Assembly: GCA_963717385.1 (NCBI GenBank)
Contig: CAVQWE010000012.1
Location: 62,001 to 126,000, forward strand
Direction of reading: 5' to 3'
DNA from: Sva-07 sp963717385
Lineage (GTDB): Bacteria; Actinomycetota; Acidimicrobiia; Acidimicrobiales; Ilumatobacteraceae
DNA length: 64,000 nt
The notes below the pieces were generated by a model. It saw nothing but the letters and a program-made list of their open reading frames with translations, did not search any database and was not told the DNA's origin. The position numbers were made by a program, and so were the translations under genes. Numbering within the stretch: the stretch's first letter is position 1; each line of letters starts with the position of its first letter. Positions 8,547-17,409 of the stretch are shown in pieces.

Positions 8547-10858
8547 GTGAGTGCTGTCGTCGCGGCTTGTCGCCGCGCGTTGCTGCCGTTCGTGACCGTC
8601 GCGTTGGTCGCCGGTGCGGTCGCGTGGATTGCTGGCGCAGACGATCTTGCCGTCGCGGTGTGGTCGGTGGCGTCCGGAGTCGTGGTGGTGGATCTCGTGG
8701 TGGTCACGGTTGCCCGATTGCGCGAGGGGCGGGTGGCCGTCGACGTCGTGGCGCTGGTCGCCCTGGTGGCCGCGATGGTGATGGACGAGGCGCTCGCCGG
8801 GGTGATCCTGGCGTTGATGGTGGCGTCGGGTGACGCACTCGAGCAATACGCGCGATCGTCGGGCGGAGCGGTCGTTGTCGGAGTTGCTGTCGCTGGCGCC
8901 GAAGGTCGCCCACCGGCTGGTCGATGGTTCGTTCGAGACCGTTCCGGTCGACGAGGTGGCGCCGGATGAGGTGCTGCTCGTCAAGCCTGGCGAGGTCGTG
9001 CCGGTCGACGGCGCCGTGCTGGAGTCGGCGGTGCTGGACGAGTCGGTGCTGACCGGCGAGGCCCAGTCGGTGCAGCGTGAGGTGGGCGAGTCGGCGCGCA
9101 GCGGATCGCTGAACGCCGGAGGAGCGTTCCGAATGTCCGCGTCGGCGTCGGCGTCGGAGAGTTCGTACGCGGGGATCGTGAAGCTCGTGCAGTCCGCGGG
9201 CGTCGGCCGGGCACCGTTCGTACGCCTGGCCGACCGGTACGCCGTGATGTTCGTCCCCGCGGTGTTCTTGATCGCGGGTGGCACCTGGCTGCTGACGGGT
9301 GAGTCGACGCGGATGCTCGCCGTGCTGGTCGTCGCCACACCGTGCCCGCTCGTGCTGGCCGCGCCGGTGGCGGTGGTGTCCGGGATCGCTTGCGCGGCGC
9401 GCAACGGGGTGGTGGTCAAGGACGGCGCGGCGTTGGAGGCGATGGGCCAGACACGCACCGTGCTGATGGACAAGACGGGCACGCTGACCGCCGGCCGGGC
9501 CCATGTCGTCGCGGTGGCGACCTCACCAGGCCGCGACGCGGCGGACGTGCTGGCCCTGGCGGCCTCGGTGGAACAGGCGTCGCCGCACGTGCTGGCCGCC
9601 ATGCTGGTCCGAGAGGCCCGTGATCGAGGCGTGACGATGGTCGAGCCAGCAGGGGTGGTCGAGCAGCCGGGGAGCGGTGTGGGCGGCACCGTCCGGGGGC
9701 ACGAGGTGTGGGTCGGCGCCCTCACAGCGATCGACGCCGAGGAACGAGCGCCGTGGCTGGTGGCCGCCGAGCGCCGGGCTCGGCGGGAGGGCTGCGGCGC
9801 GACGGCCGTGATCGTCGACGATGAACCGGTCGGGTTGATCCTGTTCACCGACGAGTTGCGAACCGACACCTCGGCGGCGCCTGCGCGCGCTGCGCCGCTC
9901 CGGCGTCGATCGGCTGGTGATGGTCACCGGCGACCGACTCGAGGTCGCGGAACCGATCGGGATGTCGTTGGGGATCGACCAGGTCTTCGCCGATCGAACC
10001 CCGGCCGAGAAGCTCGACGTGGTGCGGAGCGAGTCGTCGAACCGATCTGGGATCACCGTCATGGTCGGTGACGGTGTCAACGATGCGCCGGCGTTGGCCG
10101 CTGCCGACCTCGGGGTGGCGATGGGCGCTCGAGGTGCGACTGCGTCGTCGGAGGCCGCTGACGTGGTGCTGATCGTCGATCGACTCGACCGGTTGGCGGT
10201 CGGCGTCGTCATCGCCAGGCGGGCGCGGGCGATCGCCCGCCAGAGCGTGTTGCTCGGGATGAGCCTGTCGCTGATCGGGATGGGTGCCGCCGCCGTCGGG
10301 CTGCTCGCACCTGTCGGCGGCGCCGTCGTTCAGGAGGTGATCGACGTGCTGGCGATCGGCACGGCGCTGCGCGCGCTCCGCCCACCTCGGTCGCTGCGGC
10401 ACACCGGATCGGTGCCCGATTCGTGGAGCCGTCAGCTCGCAGAGGGACACGGACCGCTGATGCTGGTGCTCGAGGACCTCCGCTCTGTCGCAGGAATCCT
10501 GGACACCACCGATGACGCGACCGCGCTCGCATCGTTGCGTGACGTGGCGGCGCGGATCTCCGAGGAGGTCGTTCCACACGAGCGCGAAGACGAATCGCAG
10601 ATCTACCCAGGGGTCGCCGAACGTCTCGGCGGAAACGACCCACTGGCGTCGATGAGCCGCACCCACCGGGAGATCTTCCACCTCGCGTCGCTGCTCGATC
10701 GGCTCGTCGACGATGCATCCGTCGACGGCTTCGCCGACGAGGATCGCAGCGAGGCGCGCCGGATCCTCTACTCCCTCGACGCGATCCTTCGGCTGCACTT
10801 CGCACAGGAGGAGGAGTTGCTGACGAGTATCACTCTCGATGGTTCACCCGAGCACTGA
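8547..10858 (+). CDS. P1B-5-type metal-transporting ATPase with C-terminal hemerythrin domain (two frameshifts)
   Basis: Three consecutive frames (breaks near 8855 and 9880) rebuild a 770-residue protein. Membrane helices come first, then an actuator domain with SVLTGEAQ, a transmembrane metal site ATPCPLV (TPC instead of CPC), the phosphorylation site DKTGTLT, MVTGDR and GDGVNDAPAL. After the last helices a further 140 residues form a hemerythrin HHE domain: GHGPLM, VPHEREDESQIYP, SRTHREI and LHFAQEEELL supply the His and Glu ligands of a diiron site. The TPC motif plus this tail defines subgroup P1B-5, whose studied members move nickel and iron. It lies beside a VIT1-type iron transporter. 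No N-terminal metal-binding CxxC domain is present. Confidence 0.85.
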
Positions 10859-11040
10859 GAGATGAAGCTGACGCTGTGCCTTCGTGGCCCACCCGCGCGT
10901 CGATCGGGATCGAGCCGACCTGACCGTCTTCGAGGAAGGATGTCGGCGGGGACGTCGGCCAGCTCAACGTAGTGTGGCCCTGCGTCCGGGGTCTTGCCAT
11001 CCCGGATCCACCACGCGTTCGTTCCGGGAGGTCAGTCGTC

Positions 11041-11730
11041 ATGGCGCACGAAGAGGTTCATCGCACGCATCGGATCGGTTGGTTGCGTGCAGCGGTGCTC
11101 GGGGCCAACGACGGCATCGTTTCGACGGCGAGCCTGATCATCGGCGTGGCCGCGTCCGGCGCGTCGCGCAGTGAGGTGTTGGTGGCGGGCATGGCCGGGC
11201 TGGTCGCCGGGGCGATGTCGATGGCGGCGGGGGAGTACGTGTCGGTGAGTTCGCAGGCCGATACGGAGGCGGCCGACATCGAACGTGAGCGGACCGAGTT
11301 GAGCGACGAGCCCGAACGAGAACTCGACGAGCTGAGTTCGATGTACGAGGCGCGAGGGCTGGATGCTGCTCTCGCCCGGCGGGTTGCCGAAGGGCTGACG
11401 GCGCATGACGCGCTCGGGACCCACGCGCGTGAGGAGTTGGGGATCTCCGACACGATGGCGGCACGTCCGGTGCAAGCAGCCGTCACATCGGCGGCGACGT
11501 TCGCAGTGGGTGCCGCCCTGCCCTTGCTCGCCGCTGCGCTCGCAGCAGGGACGGCACAGATCGCCCTCGTCGCGATCACTGCACTCGTCTTCCTCGCCGC
11601 CTTGGGTGCAGTCGGGGCGAGAGCCGGCGGCGCGCCGGTGGTTGCTGCGGCCGTGCGCGTGACGTTCTGGGGGGCGCTGGCCATGGTGGTCACTGCGTTG
11701 ATCGGCACTGCGTTCGGGGCCGTGGTCTGA
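11041..11730 (+). CDS. VIT1/CCC1 family iron/manganese transporter
   Basis: The family moves Fe2+ or Mn2+ across membranes. The 229-residue product starts HRIGWLRAAVLGANDGIVST, the typical first helix, followed by AGLVAGAMSMAAGEYVSVSS. A charged cytoplasmic metal-binding insert (about residues 70-140, rich in Glu) comes next, then three helices. The ATG at 11041 has a GGGAGG Shine-Dalgarno about ten bases upstream. It directly follows the P1B-5 ATPase, suggesting joint handling of iron or a related metal. Confidence 0.9.
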   Translation: MAHEEVHRTHRIGWLRAAVLGANDGIVSTASLIIGVAASGASRSEVLVAGMAGLVAGAMSMAAGEYVSVSSQADTEAADIERERTELSDEPERELDELSSMYEARGLDAALARRVAEGLTAHDALGTHAREELGISDTMAARPVQAAVTSAATFAVGAALPLLAAALAAGTAQIALVAITALVFLAALGAVGARAGGAPVVAAAVRVTFWGALAMVVTALIGTAFGAVV

Positions 11731-11778
11731 GCCGTTCGACCCTTCCCTCGGCGGCACCGCCGAGCGCAGGCTGTTCAC

Positions 11779-12499
11779 ATGGCGAACACCTCGGAACCAT
11801 CGCACCCGCGCCGCACGGTGGCGTCAATGGGGCATCTGGTCACTCCTGGCGGTCGCGGTCGTTGGAATCGCGTTCGTCGGTGGCGCGTTGATCGGACTGG
11901 CACCGTGGTACACGGCGCTGATCGTTGGTGGAATCCTGGCCGTCGCGCTGGCTCTGACGATCTGGAGGCAACGGTCGAGCGCCGATGAGGGGCAGTTGGG
12001 CCTCAGCAGGCTGCTCCCGCTGTTCCTCGTCGCGGGGTGTGCAACGTTCGGCGCGATCCAGCTGATCCCCTACGGTCGCACTCATGACAACCCGGCATCG
12101 ACCGGCGAGCCGGAGTGGTCCTCTCCCCGAACCCGGGAACTGATGGTCAACGCCTGCTACGGATGCCACAGCAATGAAGTCGAGTGGCCCTGGTACTCGA
12201 ACATTGCGCCGGTCTCGTGGGCGATCACCGATCACGTCGAGGAGGGCCGCGACGAGGTGAACTACTCCGAGTTCGCCACCGACCCCGGCAACGCCGACGA
12301 AACGATCGAAGTCATCGCGGATGGGTCGATGCCGCCCGCCTACTACACCTTGTTCGGTCTTCACTCACAGGCAGACCTGAGCGACGCAGAGATCGCCGAA
12401 CTCATCGCCGGGCTGCAAGCCACGCCAGGCCTCTCCGAGGGCGAGAGCTACGGCGAGACCGAGGGCGGCGAGTCCGACGACGATCACGACGACGACTGA
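11779..12499 (+). CDS. Membrane-anchored haem-binding domain protein (c-type cytochrome-like), probable frameshift near the start
   Basis: One or two N-terminal membrane helices (WSLLAVAVVGIAFVGGAL, then LAPWYTALIVGG) and a third hydrophobic stretch precede an exported domain with the motif ACYGCHSNEVEWPWYS. This is the CxxCH signature of the haem-binding domain family (WPWYS is its hallmark), followed by SWAITDHVEEGRDEVNYSE and DGSMPPAYYTL, where the Met is the likely distal ligand. The tail is Asp/His rich (GGESDDDHDDD). A likely ATG at 11779 lies in another frame from the domain, with the break near 11815; otherwise translation would start at TTG 11888. It fits an electron transfer role beside iron genes. 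Confidence 0.75.
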
Positions 12500-12658
12500 T
12501 GCGCCAGCGTCTGACACTGCCCGGCGAGGTGTTCACGACCGCGATCCTTGCCATCTGATTGCCCGGCGCTGGCCTGGCGTTGGAGAAGCGATCCGTACGT
12601 TGCGTTCCACGAGATCGGCTCGTCACGGGCCGATCGCATCTGAAAGGTGGAACCCACT

Positions 12659-13345
12659 GTGAATCGAAAGACATCGTTCATCACCGCGGCGGCGGTCGCT
12701 GGTGTCGTGCTGACCGGCACGACGGCCGTGGCCGCGAACCTCGGCATGCTGAATTCGGCTGACAGCCAGAGTGCGGGCGATTCGTCGTCTGCATCGGTGG
12801 TCGTGACCACGCCGGTCGACGCCATGCCGGTCGCCGTTGAACCGCAGGTCATCGATGTGTACATCGAGGACCCGGCCGTCGAGACGACCGTGCCCGTGGT
12901 GCCCGAGACGGTACCGGACGACATGTCGCAGGTGTTCGCCGTCGAGGGGGCAGGCACCGTCACGGTCGAGCCGACAGCGACGGGGGTGCTGCTCGACGGT
13001 GTCACCGTCGCCGAGGGTTGGGTCTGGACCGCGGTGCAGCAGTCGCCGACCGAACTCGAAGTCACCTTCACCTCCGGTGAGGTGACCTACGTGTTCTCTG
13101 CCAGCCTCGGCGCCGACGGAGTGATCGCGGCTGGTGTGGATCAGCCGATCGTGCAGATCGTGCAGGCGGCTGCGTCATCGGGTTCGTCGGGGACCGCCCC
13201 CGTGGCCCAGGCGCCGGTGCCTGTCGCCGCCGCTCCTGCTGCTGCTCACTACGAAGACGACGACTCGACGACGACGACTACGATAGACGACGACTACGAC
13301 GACGATGATCACGACGAGTACGAGGGCGGTGAGCACGATGACTGA
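12659..13345 (+). CDS. Exported protein with Asp/His-rich C-terminus, function unknown
   Basis: GTG 12659 follows an AAAGGTGG ribosome site. The 228-residue product begins MNRKTSFITAAAVAGVVLTG, a signal peptide with likely cleavage after a VAA motif. A Val/Thr/Glu-rich region follows, then a compact segment around residues 95-160 (VEGAGTVTVEPTATGVLL, GWVWTAVQQSP, YVFSASLGADG), an Ala/Pro linker and an acidic tail (EDDDSTTTTT, DDDYDDDDHDEYEGG). The tail could bind metal cations. The last eight bases overlap the next gene, suggesting translational coupling. No known domain was recognised. Confidence 0.75.
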   Translation: MNRKTSFITAAAVAGVVLTGTTAVAANLGMLNSADSQSAGDSSSASVVVTTPVDAMPVAVEPQVIDVYIEDPAVETTVPVVPETVPDDMSQVFAVEGAGTVTVEPTATGVLLDGVTVAEGWVWTAVQQSPTELEVTFTSGEVTYVFSASLGADGVIAAGVDQPIVQIVQAAASSGSSGTAPVAQAPVPVAAAPAAAHYEDDDSTTTTTIDDDYDDDDHDEYEGGEHDD

Positions 13346-13833
13346 GCCGACGGCGGCTCGCGAGGGAGGAGCTCCGTTGGCTGCCAAGGCGCCGCGTCGT
13401 GCGTCATGCGGCTCAGGGCAGCCGAATTGTGGCGGCGGGACTCGGAGCGACGGGGATGTTGGGCATCGTGACGGTGTTCGGTCTCGACAGCGCGGCGACC
13501 GTTGCCGATGCCCCGCCGCCCGCACAGCCCGTCGTGCAACCGCTGGCACCCGTGGCGGCGCCGCCGGTGCAGGTGGTGATTCACCGGATTCCGGCCACGA
13601 CTGATCCGGCTGCTCCGGTGGTCGACGCCGGTGTCGACCCGGCCGTCGTCGCCGAGGCCGTTGCGCCGCAGCCGGTGCAGTTGACCGCCAATCCGGTCGT
13701 GCGGACCGTGACCGTTGCGGGGCCGTCACAGCCCCGCTCGTCCGGCTCGTCGGCACCGGCTCCGCAGGCCGCGCCGGCACCGGCTCCTGCGCCGGCGCCG
13801 GCGCCGGCTGCGACGACCAGCGGAAGTGGCTGA
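13338..13833 (+). CDS. Exported Pro/Ala-rich protein upstream of apbE (frameshifted)
   Basis: An ATG at 13338 overlaps the stop of the preceding gene and gives MTEPTAAREGGAPLAAKAP. A one-base shift near 13395 leads into RHAAQGSRIVAAGLGATGM and a hydrophobic helix, then a long Pro/Ala/Val-rich stretch ending in PAPAPAPAPAPAATTSGSG. It looks like a single-pass membrane protein with an extended extracellular or periplasmic arm. The next gene, apbE, starts one base after the stop, so the two are probably co-translated. No known domain was recognised. Confidence 0.6.
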
Positions 13834-13834
13834 G

Positions 13835-14764
13835 ATGGACGTGTCGAGTCGCGACTTTCGGGTCATGGCGAGCACCACGCAGGTGACGCTCGTCGACCCG
13901 GAAGTCGGTGCGGCCGAGTACGCCGAGGCTCGGTTGCGTGAGCTCGAACAGCGTTGGAGTCGGTTCATCGACACCAGTGACGTCACGCTCATCAATCAGA
14001 ACCCGGAAGCGTGGGTGCCGGTGAGTCTCGACACGATCCGGCTGATCCAGGCGATGCAACTCGCCAGCGACGCCACCGGGGGGAGCTTCGATCCGACGTT
14101 TCTCCATCAACTGCTCAGCACGGGATACACGTCGAGTATCGACGATCCATCCCGGATCACCCTGGTGGTGGACGTGCCGAGCAAGGACTTCACGGTCCAC
14201 GACGCCGCCATCGACCCGGTGGCATCGCGCGTGTTCGTGCCCACTGGCTTGTCGTTGGATCCGGGCGGAATCGGCAAGGGTTTCGCAGCCGACCTGGTGG
14301 TCACCGAACTGTTGGAGGCTGGAACGGGTGGGGCGCTCGTCAGCATCGGCGGTGACATCGCAGCGGCCGGAATGGCGCCGACCGCGGAGGGATGGATCGT
14401 GAACGTCGAGGATCCGCTCGATCCGCCGTCGGTGCTCACGACGTTGGCAGTGAGCGATGGAGGAATCACGACGTCGAGCACACACTCGCGGCGCTGGCTC
14501 CATCAAGGTCTGGAACGCCATCATGTGATCGACCCGGCGACCGGGACGACGTCGCGGACCGATCTCGTCGCGGTCACGGTCGTCGCCAACGCCGGCTGGC
14601 TCGCCGAAGCCCACGCCACCGCGGCACTGCTCCGCGGGTCGAGTGAAGCAATCAGGTATCTGCAAGCGCGAGGCCTGTCAGGTCTCGCGGTGACCCACGA
14701 CGGCTACGTGACGTCGACGCTCGACATCGAGATCGAACCGGCCAGGTCAGGAGTAGCGAGCTGA
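13835..14764 (+). CDS. apbE: FAD:protein FMN transferase ApbE
   Basis: Transfers FMN from FAD to a Thr or Ser of extracytoplasmic flavoproteins. The 309-residue product shows the ApbE motifs: an N-terminal MASTTQVTL strand, LEQRWSRFIDTSDVTLIN, GGSFDPT, LDPGGIGKGFAADLV, SIGGDIAAAG, and HHVIDPATG with following Thr/Ser residues. It lacks a signal peptide or lipobox and so may act in the cytoplasm or start elsewhere. Neither upstream exported protein shows the usual D-x-SGAT flavinylation motif, so its substrate is not visible here. Confidence 0.92.
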   Translation: MDVSSRDFRVMASTTQVTLVDPEVGAAEYAEARLRELEQRWSRFIDTSDVTLINQNPEAWVPVSLDTIRLIQAMQLASDATGGSFDPTFLHQLLSTGYTSSIDDPSRITLVVDVPSKDFTVHDAAIDPVASRVFVPTGLSLDPGGIGKGFAADLVVTELLEAGTGGALVSIGGDIAAAGMAPTAEGWIVNVEDPLDPPSVLTTLAVSDGGITTSSTHSRRWLHQGLERHHVIDPATGTTSRTDLVAVTVVANAGWLAEAHATAALLRGSSEAIRYLQARGLSGLAVTHDGYVTSTLDIEIEPARSGVAS

Positions 14765-14798
14765 ACCCAGCCGAACGGCTCGGGGTTCGTTCGGTACG

Positions 14799-15626
14799 GT
14801 GCCCGACGTGACCGACCCATCGCTCGAACTCCCGGACCACGTCGCCGAGAACCGTCGACATTGGGACGCTGATGCTGCGCGATGGGTGGCGCCTGGTGAG
14901 CGGGCCTGGGCCCAGACCGAGCCGACGTGGGGGATCTGGGGCATCCCCAACCACGAACTCCCGCTGCTGCCGGACGACCTCGACGGTCAGCGAGTGATCG
15001 AACTCGGGTGCGGAACCGGCTACGTGTCGGCCTGGATGCAGCGACGCGGGGCGTCGGTGTATGCAATCGACAACTCGGCCGAGCAACTCGCGACGGCCCG
15101 TCGGCTCGCGGCCGAGTACGGTGTCGACGACATCGAGTGGGTGCACGGCAACGCTGAAACCGTGCCGCTGCCCGACGGCTCGTTCGACTTCGCGATCAGC
15201 GAATACGGTGCCGCGATCTGGTGTGACCCTCAGGTGTGGATTCCCGAAGCGCATCGGCTGCTTCGACCTGGCGGTCGGCTCGTCTTCCTGGGCAACCATC
15301 CGCTCGCGATGATCTGCACCGATGCCGACGGCGCCGCACCGGTCGGTCTCACCTTGGAACGCGACTACTTCGGCCTCGGGCGACTCGACTGGACCGGCGC
15401 CGCGGAAGACCCGGGCGGCATCGAGTTCAACATGGAGATCTCGTCGTGGATGCAGCTGTTCCGCGAGGTCGGCTTCGACGTCGTCGACTTCCACGAGATC
15501 CAGGCGCCGTCGTCGGCCGAAGGAACCGAGTTCTGGGTGCCGGCGTGGTGGGCGAGACGGTTCCCGGCCGAGCAGGCGTGGGAACTGGTGAAGCGGCCCG
15601 AACGTCAGCCGACCGGCACGGCGTAG
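14799..15626 (+). CDS. Class I SAM-dependent methyltransferase
   Basis: The 275-residue protein has motif I VIELGCGTGYVSAWM (about residues 68-82), an acidic motif II YAIDNS, and post-motif segments GSFDFAISEYG and HRLLRPGGRLVFLG typical of the methyltransferase 11/25 group. The N-terminus NRRHWDADAARWV is common in actinobacterial members. The start is GTG 14799; a second GTG nine bases on is possible. Its 3' end overlaps the convergent sortase gene by 22 bases. The substrate is unknown. Confidence 0.88.
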   Translation: MPDVTDPSLELPDHVAENRRHWDADAARWVAPGERAWAQTEPTWGIWGIPNHELPLLPDDLDGQRVIELGCGTGYVSAWMQRRGASVYAIDNSAEQLATARRLAAEYGVDDIEWVHGNAETVPLPDGSFDFAISEYGAAIWCDPQVWIPEAHRLLRPGGRLVFLGNHPLAMICTDADGAAPVGLTLERDYFGLGRLDWTGAAEDPGGIEFNMEISSWMQLFREVGFDVVDFHEIQAPSSAEGTEFWVPAWWARRFPAEQAWELVKRPERQPTGTA

Positions 15627-16390
15627 ACCACGATGTTCTCGCGGTAGCGCCGGATCTCCGGGTTGTAGTCGCCGCCGCAGGTGATCAACACCAGGGTCTC
15701 GTCGCCGGAGTTGCGCCAGATGCGTTCACGGGGCAATTCGAGTTTGCCGTAGACGGCACGCTCGGTGACCTCGTACAGGCGGACGCTGCCGTCGTCGAGC
15801 GCCACCTCGATCTGTTCGCCGGGTTCGACACTGCCGAGGCGGGCAAACGGGCCCTGGGTGCGGTTCCACGAAACGTGGGCGGCCAACACCGTTGCGCCGG
15901 GTTGGCCGGCGGTGGCGCCGTACTGGTACCAACCGATCTCGGTTTCGTCGGGGATCTCCATCTGGCCGTCGGGCTCGAGGCCGACGGCGCGGACCGGGAA
16001 TCGGGCGACGTCGATCGACGCCATCTGCAACCCGATCGGGCGGGCGCGTGGAGCGACGTCGTCGGGGATGGCGCTGTAGCGGGGGCCGACCTGCTGTGCG
16101 AGCGGCGAGAGCGGGTCGGCCGGAGGCGCCGCGACGGGCGGCGCCGAAGCCACATCGGGGACGGTGCCGGCGGAAGCGACACGGGGAGCGACCGTCGACG
16201 GGGTGATCTCGGCGGCCACCTCGTCGACCTCCAGAACGACCTCGTCGCCGCCTCCTCGGGTGACGAGACCGGCGGTGACCAGTCCGGCACCGGCGAGGAG
16301 TGCGGCGACGATGATGACACTGAGGCCCGAGAGCCCCAGGTCACGTGACGACCGCCCGGAGCGAAGGGGAGGACTCGGGCGGTCGTTCAC
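15605..16390 (-). CDS. Sortase (class E/F-like transpeptidase)
   Basis: Joins sorting-signal proteins to the cell wall or releases them. The 261-residue protein has an N-terminal membrane anchor (about residues 20-43), a Pro/Ala-rich linker and a sortase barrel with catalytic His in AAHVSWN, Cys in VLITCGGDY and Arg in RRYRENIVVYA. It starts at GTG 16390. The gene directly upstream in the same direction encodes a DUF4397 protein with a cell-wall-sorting-like tail, a likely substrate. Confidence 0.88.
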   Translation of the reverse strand: MNDRPSPPLRSGRSSRDLGLSGLSVIIVAALLAGAGLVTAGLVTRGGGDEVVLEVDEVAAEITPSTVAPRVASAGTVPDVASAPPVAAPPADPLSPLAQQVGPRYSAIPDDVAPRARPIGLQMASIDVARFPVRAVGLEPDGQMEIPDETEIGWYQYGATAGQPGATVLAAHVSWNRTQGPFARLGSVEPGEQIEVALDDGSVRLYEVTERAVYGKLELPRERIWRNSGDETLVLITCGGDYNPEIRRYRENIVVYAVPVG

Positions 16391-16426
16391 GTGATCAATG
16401 TGGTCGAGGTACTGACGTCGGACGGG

Positions 16427-17257
16427 TCAGACGTCGACCGTGCGGCGGCGGAGCACCATGGCTCCACCGGCGAGGGCGAACAGGCCAGCAGCAGCGGCGA
16501 ACAGTGCCACCGACGAGTTCGAGGTTGCACCGAGCTCGCCGCCGGTGTTGACGGCGGTCGGGGCGGGGGTGCCGTCACCGGCCGAAGAACCAGCCGACTC
16601 GAGGGCCACGTCCTGGGTGTAGAAGGTGAACGTCTCGTCAGCGAGCGAGCCGACGGCGAACACGATCAGGTTCTGGCCGGCAGTCACCGTCACCGTGGGA
16701 ACGTCGGCGATCGGATCGCCACCGGTCGGTGCGATCTGGGCACCGGCGATCTCACCAGCAGGAACGTCGAGGCTCGCCTCGTCCGGGTTCGACAGGTTCT
16801 CGACCGGGCGGGCCTCGCCGAGCACGATGTCGACCGCCGGGGCAGCAGCGGTGTGGCGGACGGTCAGGCGACCCTGGCCATCGGAAGCTGCCGAGGTGTC
16901 GTTCTCGAACGGGGTGATGGTCGGGGTGCCGTCGGCGTCGAGGTGGGCGACGACGGTCCAGCTGCCGGAGGCGGGAACGTCGAAGCTGGGCACGGGGCCG
17001 ATGGCGACGTCTTCGGTGCCAGTGGGGCGGACTTCGAGGTTGACGAGGGTCTGGCCGGCGAACGCGCTCAGGTCCTGCATGTCGCCGGGCTCGAAGCCCT
17101 CGATGACGACGGCGCCGTCGACGGCGACATCCACCGTGATGCCGGGGATGCCGTGGAGCAGCATGATGTCGGCTGAGGCCTGGGCGCTCGACGTCCCAGC
17201 GGGAACGGCCAGGAGCGTGGCAGCGAGTGCTGCGGCTCCTGCAAGAAACTTCTTCAT
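16427..17257 (-). CDS. DUF4397 surface protein with sorting-signal-like C-terminus
   Basis: The 276-residue product has a signal peptide (MKKFLAGAAALAATLLAVPA, cleavage near SSAQA) and two DUF4397 repeats: ADIMLLHGIPGITVDV...VDGAVV with GDMQDLSAFAG, and RLTVRHTAAAPAVDIVLG. The C-terminus GELGATSNSS, a hydrophobic segment and LRRRTVDV has the layout of a sortase signal, although the pentapeptide would be LGATS rather than LPxTG. GAAAGGA lies just upstream of the ATG at 17257 as a ribosome site. The sortase gene follows by 36 bases. Confidence 0.85.
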   Translation of the reverse strand: MKKFLAGAAALAATLLAVPAGTSSAQASADIMLLHGIPGITVDVAVDGAVVIEGFEPGDMQDLSAFAGQTLVNLEVRPTGTEDVAIGPVPSFDVPASGSWTVVAHLDADGTPTITPFENDTSAASDGQGRLTVRHTAAAPAVDIVLGEARPVENLSNPDEASLDVPAGEIAGAQIAPTGGDPIADVPTVTVTAGQNLIVFAVGSLADETFTFYTQDVALESAGSSAGDGTPAPTAVNTGGELGATSNSSVALFAAAAGLFALAGGAMVLRRRTVDV

Positions 17258-17409
17258 CGAATGGTCCTTTCGGATGTCTGCGACCATGGGGCGGTCCCAC
17301 CGTCTGACATCTCTACGGCGCTCGCCGAGTTCCGGATGAAGTATTCGCACTCGATTCCGTGGTGACCTGACCTCGTTGGGTCGTGGCCCGGTTGGCCCTC
17401 GCTCGCGGG

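Noticed and set aside
8547..10858. P1B ATPase with hemerythrin tail as a novel fusion
   Set aside because: The TPC motif with C-terminal hemerythrin domain is the established P1B-5 subgroup; only the gene neighbourhood is noteworthy.
12505..12519. Sixth GTCTGAC-core palindrome (CAGCGTC-T-GACACTG)
   Set aside because: Arms are only seven bases with one mismatch and it sits between tandem genes; too weak to list as a repeat, though it may be a degenerate copy.
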